Positions 21,960 through 31,154 of a stretch of 34,471 bases of DNA are shown piece after piece (position 1 is the first letter of the stretch; each line of letters opens with the position of its first letter). This DNA comes from Gnetum montanum (Eukaryota; Streptophyta; Gnetopsida; Gnetales; Gnetaceae), in the NCBI GenBank assembly GCA_015680685.1, contig MNCI01037652.1, positions 81,539 through 116,009 on the forward strand, read 5' to 3'. The notes under the pieces are model-generated. The model searched no databases and had not been told where the DNA came from. It was given only the letters and a program-made list of their open reading frames with translations. A program made the position numbers and the translations under genes.

Positions 21960-22395
21960 CAGTTGAAGGATAAACTTATAGAAACTCCAATTCTATAGGC
22001 ACTAGACTGGTCCAAACCATTTTGCATAATGATAGATGCATCTAATTATGCCTTGGGAGCTGTGCTGACATAGTTGGATGATAAGAAGTGTCCATATTAC
22101 ATCCATTGTGTAAGTCGAAGCATTGTGGGTGCATAATTGAATTACACCATAACTAAGAAAGAATTGATGGTAGTGGTGTATGCTCTCAATAAGTTTAGGC
22201 ACTATGTGCTCTGTTATAAAGTATTTGTGCACACATATCATAGTTTCATCCACTTCCTGATGAATAAGCCAATGGTGAGACCTTGTATCATATGGTGGCT
22301 CGTGATGCTACAAGAATTCAATCTTACAATGGTAGATCGAAAAGAAACTAAGAATGTGGTTGCTAACCATCTCTCTTAGTTAAGATGGGATAACA
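21960..22395 (+). pseudogene. pol: E2 RNase H
   Basis: ALDWSKPFCIMIDASNYALGAVLT has the first catalytic Asp intact. NYTITKKELMVVVYALNKFRHYVL, FVHTYHSFIHFLMNKP, RPCIIWWLVMLQEFNLTMVDRKETKNVVANHLS follow, the standard Ty3/gypsy RNase H ending. The His-Thr-Asp motif is His-Thr-Tyr (VHTYHS in both E1 and E2), so the last acidic residue is already missing in both. The TAG after AVLT (22071-22073) has an equivalent in E1 (3578-3580). Confidence 0.88.
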
Positions 22396-23792
22396 AAGAG
22401 GAGAAGAGCTCACTCTCACTCTTTGATCAATTTCTAGACAAACTCTTTTTTATAGGAGTAATAAATGTTCAAGTGCCCACAAAAATAAAATGGTATGATG
22501 GCATCCTCACTTACCTTCTCACCTAGGAGATGCCACAAGGTCTAGACTTTAGGAAGAAACAAAAATTTCTTCATCAGGCAATGTACTTCATGAAAATCAA
22601 CAAACACCTTTACAAGATGTGCGTCAATGGCTTGGTTCATTGGTGTGTCCCTGATGTGGATCAACTACGCATTCTTTAGGATGCTCAAAAAGGCCCATGT
22701 GGAGGTCACCATGCAGGTGGGTGCATGGCCATAAAAATCCTAATGGTAGGATACTATTGGCCTATAATCTTTAGGGACATCCACCAATTTGTTCAATCTT
22801 GTAGATGCTATCAATGATATGGTGGGATGACCACTCAAATGGAGGGTCCTTGATAGTGGATTTAACCATTGAAACCCTTTGAAATATGGGGCATAGACTT
22901 CATGGATCCCATCACACCCATGTCGAATGGAAAGGCATATATCATTGTAGTAGTTGAATATTGCACCAAATTGGTAGAAGTAGTAGCCGTTACCAACTAT
23001 ACATCATCTACTACTACTAGATTTGTACAACAACATGTTGCAAATAAGTTTGGAATTCCACACACACTAATTTATAACAATTGAACTCATTTTACAAGTG
23101 CCTCTTTTAGAAAGTTAATGCAACACTTGGAGGTTGAACATAAATTAGAAACATCCTATCATCCCCAAGCCAATGCTCAAGTAGAGGTAACTAACCAGAA
23201 GATTACAAAGATCTTAACAAGGACCATAAGCAAATATAGGAGAGATTGAAGCATAAAAATCAATGATGCCTTTTGGGCCTACCGCTCAACATGGAAACTT
23301 CTTATTGATTACTCTTCATACGAGCTAGTGTAAGGAAAACTTCCAATGCTCTCAATTTAATCTGAGCTCCATACACTCTTAATAACATGTGACCTGAATC
23401 TTGACCTAAGTCTAGCCTAAAAAGAAATATTGATCAACCTCAATGTACTAGACAAAAATTGATTGGTGGCCACATATTTGAATGAAGTGCATAAGGCAGG
23501 TAATAAACAATGACATGACCAAAGAATACAGAAAGTGAAATTTCAACTAAGAGATAAGGTTCTTTATTGGAATCTTACACATGTACCTTAGAAAAAAAAA
23601 TTCCAAACATTGTGGGAAGGACCTTACATAATTGATGAAACCTTTCCTTCTAGGGCCATGATCATATACAAACCCATGAGTCCAAATAAAAAGCAGTTGG
23701 TCAACATCCAACAAGTGAAGCTCTTCCATGAGCCAAAGCAAGCTAGTGTAACAAATACCTCAATGGATGAACAACCACGCTCAATTTTTTGA
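22396..23792 (+). pseudogene. pol: E2 integrase (DD35E, second Asp lost)
   Basis: The N-terminal zinc segment GPCGGHHAG...KILMVGYYWPIIFRDIHQFVQSCRCYQ occupies about 22690-22820. The catalytic core follows: first Asp in WGIDFMDPI (22896-22898), second site YNN.THF with Asn in place of Asp (23076-23078) and a stop replacing the next Gly, and Glu in QVEVTNQ (23184-23186). The spacing between the second site and Glu is 35 residues, as in DD35E enzymes. The C-terminal GPY-like domain reads LWEGPYIIDETFPSRA...QVKLFHEP at about 23600-23740. The chain ends at a stop at 23790-23792. No chromodomain follows, as expected for the OTA group. Confidence 0.92.
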
Positions 23793-25345
23793 ATCTTCTC
23801 CTTTCAACTCATTCATGGGGGAGATGGCCATCCATGCTAAATCATCCACATGGCTCCTTAGTTTTTCTATTTTTCGTTCTCTACATTTTTGATTTTGCAA
23901 GTTATTTATTTTACAACTTTTTGATTTTCAAATTTTTTCATATTTTTACACCATTTTTTGTTTTACACCATCATTAGTATGTTTGAATATTTCTTAGATA
24001 ATTTAGAGTTTCTTATATATTTTACTTTGTTTGGTTTAAGTGTGACTTTTCATTATTTTTTCTAATAAAAATGTTTTATTATCGTAGGCCACAGTGCCTT
24101 TGTTGCTGTGTACTAATGATGGTTTGTGCTTAATATTATGATTGTCAATGATTTTCATAGAATAGGTAGTGAGTCCATGTCATCCACACATCTAACAAAC
24201 TCTATGGTTTTCCTCATTTTGGAAGTTTGAGGTCCCTTTCATTAAATAAACTTTTAATCAATTGATGAACTTGGTAGTTTTTGGAATTGGGAAGGATTTA
24301 AAGGTTTGTATAGAGTGTGACTTCAAGGGGACTCAATACTCTTTGTACTCTTCTACCTACTTGAGTGCTTAAGTATTTTTTCATGGAATTCTTACCATTC
24401 CATTCCAACCACTAATAGGAAGTCCAATAAAGTCTTTACATGGTGTGGTTCCCATCCAAAAGAGAAAAAAACAAAAATAAAAAAATAAAAAAAAATAAAA
24501 ATAAAAAAAAATAAAAAATGATGGGAATTCAAAGCACACCCCTTAGAAAAATAAATGAGCTACAAGCATTGGTTATGGGACTAGAAAGACATGTTACCCA
24601 TGCCTAAATATCCCCTCTAACTAAGGCCCTCTATCACTTCCTACTTCTCTTTTCTTATTTTTATGGAATAGTGGTTGTTTTGTGGGAGCACTCTTGTGTC
24701 TCAAGGGGGTGGATTGGTCTTAGAGTGATGATGCAAAGTCACTAAAAGAGGCTAGTTTTGATCTAGAATAAGGATGGATCTTCTTAGGTCATTTTAAACA
24801 CAAACTTCATAAGGGACTTCTTATGACCTCAATTCAGGATTCCATTCCACCCTCTCCATCATCTATCCATGATACCACAACTCACCTCATTGTCAGTTTA
24901 TGTGTTATGCTCGATGTCTTAGTTTGATGTGTTGGAATTCATAGATAGATTCTTCTAGGTTGGTGCTTAAATTTTTATGATCATTAAATCAACTATGGGT
25001 CCCACAGACTCCTTAGTTGAGGTTATTGAAGGGCAAAAAGGGCATATGCCTACTATGGGGAGCACCCACTTGCATATCTCTTAGTTTGGATAGTTAAGTC
25101 CCTTACCTTAGACATTGGTACAATCCTATCTTTCACATATTTCGTTATGTATTTTACTCTATGCTCTTTAAAACTTTCATTAAATTCATTCTTCAAAACA
25201 TTTTCTCAATTTTCTAAATTTTTTGATCTTCAAAACCCCCTTCTACTATTCTCATTATGTTCATGGCTTTTTAGACTTCTATTTGATCCTAGTTTCACTC
25301 AAAAATTCCTTGTATTTTGGAAGTTTGACCAAGTCATTGAAAATC
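23793..25345 (+). other. E2 spacer between integrase and third ORF
   Basis: This 1.5-kb AT-rich stretch has no believable reading frame. It is colinear with E1b 9690-10760 (blocks at 24260-24360 and 24550-24680), so it is a conserved part of the element. It includes an A-rich tract (24458-24518) resembling (AAAAAT)n. The small open stretches at 23789-23977 and 25147-25350 show no homologue that can be recognised. Confidence 0.6.
24458..24518. repeat. A-rich low-complexity tract
   Basis: Runs of A are interrupted by single T, C or G residues over about 60 bases. The equivalent position in E1b has only a short A8 stretch. It is more likely slipped-strand expansion than a retroposon tail, since no retroposon or target duplication is attached. 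Confidence 0.7.
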
Positions 25346-25460
25346 AATGATGGTCAATAGTCACATCGACTAGGCCTAGTCGATGTAGCTGACCCCGTCG
25401 ACTAGGCCTAGTTAACTAAGCCCAACTGACACAAGTTGAAAACTCTATAAACACTATTGA
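25346..25460 (+). promoter_or_regulatory. U3-like palindromic module with TATA in front of the third ORF
   Basis: A perfect 24-bp palindrome at 25363-25386 (core CGACTAGGCCTAGTCG) and a near palindrome at 25397-25416 (GTCGACTAGGCCTAGTTAAC) are the same GACTAGGCC modules found in the U3 of this element. A TATA-like CTATAAACA lies at 25444-25452. The segment opens TGATGGTCAATAG, resembling the LTR start TGATGAGTCATGG. It lies about 470 bases before the conserved start of the third ORF. The sequence shows similarity and order. Internal promoter function is inference. Confidence 0.6.
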
Positions 25461-25915
25461 GACTTTGTAATTTTTTTGACATTTTCTTCATAACACAAGG
25501 GGAGTTTTTTCCATTTTTCAGAGCCCGAAACCTTCCAAAGCCCATAACTTGTCAATTGTTTATCCAAATCATTGAATTCTTTGATCTTGTAGCTACCAAA
25601 GGCAAGCTTTTGATTGTGGGGGTCATAAACCTTAAGGCTTCTAATGAATTTTTTTGAAAATTTTCTAACTTCTCCAAAGGAAATAATGAATAAAACAATA
25701 TGAAACCATCAATTCTTGAGTTAATCCTTTCAACACCTTCTAAAATGACTTATTAACATTAAAATATGAATAAAATAATGATTAAAATTGATTACATCAG
25801 CCATAATGACAACTTAGCCAAGTGTAACCATCCTAAGGAGAGAAACAATTCCAAATTTTTTTATGTTACACAACAATTACTAACTCATGGTCATGCTATG
25901 ATTACAAATGATGCC
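25461..25915 (+). other. E2 leader of the third ORF
   Basis: Conserved non-coding block GAGCCCGAAACCTTC...GCCCATAACTTGT (25520-25552) is shared with E1b 10870-10905. The open stretch 25766-25972 overlaps the third-ORF start but no conserved ATG could be fixed. Confidence 0.45.
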
Positions 25916-27438
25916 AAGACTGAAATGACTATAGGAGGAAGGACCATTGCAACCAAGGGAGAAATGACCTAGGGTTGGAAGGGGCCAACAAAAATAGCCC
26001 CAGGAACAACCAGAAGCAACCCATGCAACAGGACCTCTTGCAGAAGAACCCCAAAGTGAAATCTATTTGACAGATTCCTAAAGAAGAAGTTGAAACAAAA
26101 TAATTGCAGCATGCGAAAGCACCAGGACCCATACTAAAGTTGGAAGTCACACTAATGCAAGCCTGCCTCGACACCATTAGGCCCTGTGAAATCCAATGCT
26201 TAGTTCTCTAGGAATTAAACTCTAGGCCATTTTTAGAACATGCTTATGCAGAAGTGAGAACATAATTTCAAACCTCTCCCATGTGGCCAATCATCACTTC
26301 TAGTGGGAGTGGTACATGGAAGAGACATACCTCTTTTGGAACAATAGAAGGGTAGTCTCCATAGTGAAGATCAAGGACATTCAGGTGTCCTACTCATTCG
26401 ATGTTATTGCATAAGTTTTTGGGTTGCTTGACATAGGGACATAATTGGCAAAGTTGTTGACATAAGTTTATCCTAAGGCCAAAAAGGAGTGGACCCAATA
26501 GTGTTATGGGGTTGACCGTAAGGAATTTGGCATGCTCACATCTATGGAATGCATACTTTAAGATCACATTGGAGAATCGAAATTTGTCTATGAAGGAAGT
26601 TTGAGCCTTACATGAAAAATCTACCATCAAGATTGCCACCTGGAAAAATGAGGCTATCAAATTTGAAACAGTCAAAAATTACTATAGAGACTAGGTTGGC
26701 CTGTAGAAGGAAGTGAATGAGAAGCATATTCAAAAGGCTAAGGCAAAAGTAAACAAGGCCCTCCAACAACTCCAACAAGGAAGAGAGGTATGGTAGCCCA
26801 TCATCAATGGAATAGATGCCTATAACAAAGTAGAGATATACCTAAAGGAGTTTCATATTGAAGAAATGATAGAGTATATGGAACCAACCAATCTTTTCTT
26901 TGAAAACTTGGTGATGCTGATTGCTAGATGACTATGGTTAGAACTTGAGAAGCAAGTGGCTAGCTCATACTTATTGTACGAGGTTGAGTTCAAGCACCAT
27001 ATGGACACCAAGAAAAAGCTTGAAATAGCAAATATTGAACTTGATGTTCTTAGGGCATGATTCATTGATCAATGATCAATTGCCGAGAACCTGGCTAAGA
27101 GAATGAATGATTATTAGGAGGTATAGACAACAGTTAGGACACTTGATATCAAATGTAAGCAATTTGCTACCTTTTTCATCAATGTCAAGGAGTTATTTTT
27201 AGCAACTTCTTATCCTTGGCATGTGTCCATTCCTACCCACATTGGCGAAGCTACATGGATGGTGCATGATCCCAGGAGTAAGGAGGAAAACATGAAAGCA
27301 TTGCTGGATGCCTTTCACCTCTCACTAGAAGTTGAAGTAGTAGTAGGACAACCATAGCCATCTCAGCTGCCACACATGTTTGAAGTTGGTGAAGGTCCCT
27401 TAGAACCTTAGGAGCCACCACCACCTAGGATTGTTTAA
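25916..27438 (+). pseudogene. E2 third ORF (unknown function, coiled-coil rich)
   Basis: The ORF lies between integrase and 3' LTR, where Athila-type elements carry an extra or envelope-like frame. No signal peptide or membrane segment was seen, so an envelope role has no support here. N-terminal RRKDHCNQGRNDLG matches E1 and E1b. QHAKAPGPILKLEVTLMQ follows, then VVSIVKIKDIQVSYSFDVIA at about 26355-26410, aligning with E1 and M around the FS..AI..VL.LP signature. The C-terminal half is heptad-like and charged: NEKHIQKAKAKVNKALQQL (about 26715-26775), FKHHMDTKKKLEIANIELDVL. The end reads EATWMVHDPRSKEEN and EPPPPRIV* (stop 27436-27438). Stops occur throughout, mainly at Gln-type codons. Confidence 0.6.
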
Positions 27439-27672
27439 GCTTCTCCACTGACTTCATGCCATTAAAGGAAGTGCCATCCAATTTTGAAGAGTCATGTTAT
27501 GATGTTCAATTTTGTATCATGAACACCGTAACTTTTGTAATGGGTTGGTTTTTATACTTGGGTACTTAGTTTTATCAAGTCAATTTGTTAAGTCTAGTGT
27601 TAGTTTATAATCCCATACCTTCCAAATTTTGTAAAGAACTCAAGGATGATTTTTCATTTAGTTGTGGAGGTA
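27439..27672 (+). other. E2 3' untranslated stretch and decayed polypurine tract
   Basis: No coding sequence is seen. The last bases before the LTR read AGTTGTGGAGGTA (27660-27672), a weakened form of the GGGGGTA polypurine tract seen in E1 and M. Confidence 0.6.
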
Positions 27673-28563
27673 TGATGAGTTGTGGATGGTCACATCAACT
27701 AGGCCCTATCGATTGGGCCCTATTGACTAGGCCCTGTCGATGCATTATTTCATGCATTGACTAGGCCCTTTCGACATAGGTTCTATTCTTACCTATAAAT
27801 ACATGCTCACCAGCCACAGATATGACATTAGTTAGTCATAGTGTAGCGAAGCTCTTACAGTTTTTCCATTTGAAAGTTATAATATTTTCCCAAGTGCTCA
27901 CAATAGGAGTCATTGAGTGTACAAATCTTTATTTGAGCATTTTTCTACTTGAGCACAACAATGTGTATGACAATAAAGATGAGCTTCTTGATAAACCTTG
28001 CAGAATTTTGAATAATTTAGATATTTATTCATGCATTCAATGCTTTCAAATGTTTTCTAGTAATTGAGCTAATTAAGCAAGATAAGTTAGATAAATTAAA
28101 TACATAAGTAAGACCACTTCGAGTGTAACACATATTTGCTTGGTAATCCCAATAGCGTTATTGCTTAGTGTGCCTAGTAGAATAGTGCCTAGTAATCTAG
28201 CAATGGATACATGGGTTTAGGATGTGTATGGAAAGTGGAACTAGATGCTTATGTTAGGACTAGTTTGAGACTAGTTAGTTATTTAATTTAGATTAGTCAT
28301 TAAATTACTTTATCTCTTTCTCTCCCCAAGCACTAAAGAACATAAGACATAAAATGATAAAAATCATATGCCTCGATTATACTTAACGATATCTTTGTAT
28401 GTCACATGTGTAATTGGGAAGACAACAAATAACCTTAGGGCAAGATTCACTTCCTAGAAGACTAGTGCACTAGAAACTATAAAGTCCACGAAATTCAACC
28501 AGATCACGCATGAATACTTTGTGATTTATATGGTTGGACATAGGGGTACCTCACTACTTATCA
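27673..28563 (+). mobile_element. E2 3' LTR
   Basis: It starts TGATGAGTTGTGG and ends GGGGTACCTCACTACTTATCA. The TATA box is at 27794-27801 and AATAAA at 27972-27977. It aligns with 16604-17511 throughout. Differences are mostly transitions plus small indels, and U3 palindromes are partly eroded. Confidence 0.95.
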
Positions 28564-28568
28564 ATGCT
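28564..28568 (+). repeat. Target site duplication ATGCT, right copy
   Basis: It is identical to 16599-16603 and lies directly after the 3' LTR. Confidence 0.9.
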
Positions 28569-29047
28569 CATACACAATATATTCATGTCATCACATGCTT
28601 CATATGTCTATACAGTAGCCTCCATGAAAGCCTAGTAAAGTCATCTACCAACTTAGTGCATACTAATTGCAAATATATATCTCAACAATTCATGGAATTA
28701 AATATAAATTAAAACATAAATTTGAAAATCTAAATTAACTAGTAAGCATAAATTAAAGGAATACCATCATATGCAAGATACAATGAGCATAAAATCACAA
28801 GGTACAAGTACCAATCTAAGAATCCAAAAATATGAATTATTACAAAAATTTTGTTAATTAATCTTATAGAATCTAAAATTGTGAAAAAATTGTTCTTAAA
28901 CACAAATAAGTCTTCAAAATTGAAACTAAGTCTTCAATGATGTAGGTAGAAACATCAGTTTTTTTGAATAGTAATCTTAATAAAATTTGTAAATATATAA
29001 TCATCATAAAGCATAAGAATCATATTTTCCTCCTTATATTCCATTGA
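28569..29047. other. AT-rich flank of E2, no secure feature
   Basis: This is the continuation of the DNA split by E2. On the minus strand one short phrase, LVDDFTRLSW (about 28655-28625), recalls the start of a copia integrase core, but nothing else supports it. Otherwise nothing was found. Confidence 0.4.
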
Positions 29048-29435
29048 TTAATTACAATTATAGTCATCAAGGTTTCTAAGATACATTGTGAGCCTTCCAA
29101 GAAAGTGATCAAGTGTCTTATACTTCAATACCTTTATATTTTCAAATTCAAGTCTAACTCTCAAAGTCTTGATTTTTCTAGTTGCTTCATTGACCTTGTA
29201 CTTATTATGGAGTGTATTACAATGCTTCTTGAAAGTATCCTTGAGAGTGATTTTGCCTCTAATGAATTCACTAACAATTGTAATAATAATCATCTTGAAA
29301 AATTTTTCTTACTTATTATTCTTGTTTTATACCTTTAATTGTTCCCTTGAAATGCTTTGAAGATTAGGAAAAACTTAATAACCATCTTCTACATAAAACC
29401 AAACATCATGAATTTTGATAAGGACCTGCATACGA
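29048..29435 (-). pseudogene. gag: Ty1/copia gag remnant
   Basis: On the minus strand LIKIHDVWFYVEDGY (about 29425-29380) is followed by LNKNNK..KFFKMIIITIVSEFI. The open stretch 29293-29048 then reads TLHNKYKVNEATRKIKTLRVRLEFENIKVL...LDHFLGRLTMYLRNLD. The order W/V-E-x-GY, then a chain of small and hydrophobic residues, then L-x3-Y-x-(K)-x2-TL-R-x3-E-x2-(K)-x2-E/YET is that of the copia gag (UBN2-type) domain. The zinc knuckle, protease and rest of pol were not found downstream. This is a fragment. The domain assignment is from memory of the pattern. Confidence 0.6.
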
Positions 29436-30859
29436 TGTGATCAACATGTAATATCTTGACTACCATTAAAACTAAGAAAATTCATGGGAATATCTTTGGT
29501 TTTCATGAGGATAAAAAAAAACCTTCAATATCACTCTCAAATATTAGTAGCAAAAAACTAATGAAAATGAAAATCAAATTGCCCAAGAATCTAACCTTAA
29601 TAATAGGACAAATTTACAACTTTTATGATATCATTGGAAAATACCTTAAGTGATTATAATTGAGATTCATAATCTTCTTATTAATTTTTTATTGCTTGGA
29701 CAATAATCAAGGGTGGATCTCTTAGGATTTTCCTACAAACTTATTAATCTTTGTCACATAGATAATGACATGTGAGATTACATTCTACTATATCAACTCT
29801 TTTCATATTATCGATAATAGGTGAAATGATTGGTGCTTTGATTTTTCTAGATCTAGCGATATTTATACTGACTAGAACAAATTACAACAATACCCTAGTA
29901 AGGATATTGATTTAGATTGTTGGGAGGGATGCCTTGTGATATCTCCTACAATAAAAAAAAACCTATAACAAGCATGATCCAAGGGAAAATTAACATCAAT
30001 TAAGATCCAAATATGATGAATAAGGTTATGAGAGACTAGACATAACAATCAACTTGCTTAATTCATGTAACAAGTTTCATTGGGAAATTCATCATTAATT
30101 CATAACATAGCTTTAAATAACATGTGAATATAATAACCCTAGGAAAAAGAAGATAAGATAACAATTCATCAACCCTCAAAGGGATTAGATCTAGAATCTA
30201 ATTTTCTAAAACTATTTGTAAAGTCATTCAAATATTAAAATCACCTTCCAATACTATATCTAGATATTATGAAAAGATAATTAAATTTCTAGAAAATAAG
30301 AAAACTAGCTATCTTCAATTATTTAAATAGAAGATTATAATAGGGTTTCCAAAACTTACAAAACATCCAAACATCTCATAAACACTAAAAATCATGTTGC
30401 AGAACATGAGGCTCTATAATCACACAATGGTTATTCTTAATGTAAGATACAATCAATAGAGAATTTCATCCATAGCCTAGAACTGAGATCTCAATATAAA
30501 AGAAAGATTAGAACACATAGGTCAACGTACAATATTTTGATCTTGCAATTACAACCTCTATGCACTCACTTAATATAATCTCTTACTTTCTTTCCCAAGC
30601 TTACACATGAACTTATATGAAATATCATCTCTCCATGGTACAAGCATGAAAACATCAACATATTTATTAAGAAGAAAAGATAAAAACTTAAGAAAACCTT
30701 TCACAAGCTCAACTTGAAGTTTCCAAGCTATTTCTATCCTGTTTCACCTTCTCTTAGCTATTTCACAAATTGGAATGATTAATTCCAGAAGTTTTTCCTA
30801 CTATGTAGGTCGTCTCTAACCTCCTTAGGTCATCTTTGATAAAAATCCAACTTTTAGGA
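29436..30859. other. 1.4 kb AT-rich stretch, unassigned (possible LTR continuation)
   Basis: No protein similarity was found on either strand. It lies between the copia gag fragment and the recognisable start of the E4 LTR. It may contain the R/U5 part of that LTR, but no end or polyadenylation signal could be fixed. Confidence 0.45.
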
Positions 30860-31136
30860 GAGATGTATCCTAAGAGTGGGATACATCTTTGTCATGTCAA
30901 AGATGTATTCTTTGCATTTAAGATGTTTTATTAGAGACCTCCCCTCATTTGCAACATGTCTTTCTAGAGAAGACTGTAATTCATATAAGGTATTTCCTTT
31001 GAATCCAAGATGTCTTCTATTAAGCTCAAGTCTCAAACAAGACATCTCATGGACTTCCAAGACATCTTTCTACATCTGAAAAGTTGCAAAAATAGCTTAT
31101 AGAAAAAAAAAGAGAATTGGAAGATCTGTTCCTACA
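30860..31136 (-). mobile_element. E4 3' LTR, U3 part with AGATGTCT array
   Basis: On the minus strand the LTR begins TGTAGGAACAGATC at 31136, right after the E4 polypurine tract. The far end was not found, so only the recognisable part is given. It contains about eight or nine copies of AGATGTCT/AGACATCT or one-base variants, at about 30861, 30881, 30899, 30920, 30952, 31008, 31039, 31059 and 31069. Confidence 0.6.
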
Positions 31137-31151
31137 CTAGCTCCCCCACCA
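31137..31151 (-). promoter_or_regulatory. E4 polypurine tract
   Basis: The minus strand reads TGGTGGGGGAGCTAG immediately before the LTR start TGTAGG. It follows the chromodomain-like end of pol, as expected. Confidence 0.75.
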
Positions 31152-31154
31152 TTC

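Larger units (their letters stand above)
16604..28563 (+). mobile_element. E2: complete family A Ty3/gypsy element (dead)
   Basis: The element is 11,960 bp with LTRs of 908 and 891 bp. Inside, in order, are a tRNA-Asp-like primer site, gag, protease, RT, RNase H, integrase, a 1.5-kb AT-rich spacer, a U3-like palindromic module, a third ORF, a decayed polypurine tract, and the 3' LTR. The gag-PR-RT-RH-IN order identifies Ty3/gypsy. The RT and primer type point to the OTA (Athila/Tat) group. Both LTRs keep TGATGAGT...ATCA ends and the element has matching target duplications, so it inserted by normal integration and was not rearranged. Every ORF carries stops. The LTRs differ at many sites, so the insertion is old. 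Confidence 0.93.

Noticed and set aside
24458-24518. A-rich tract as the tail of a LINE or processed pseudogene.
   Set aside because: No upstream retroposon sequence and no flanking duplication; E1b has continuous spacer at this place.
25916-27438. Third ORF as a viral envelope protein.
   Set aside because: No signal peptide, transmembrane helix, cleavage site or Cys pattern was seen; the chain is charged and helical.
28590-28660. LVDDFTRLSW on the minus strand as a copia integrase core.
   Set aside because: Only about ten residues fit and no neighbouring integrase motifs were found, so it is not annotated as a gene.
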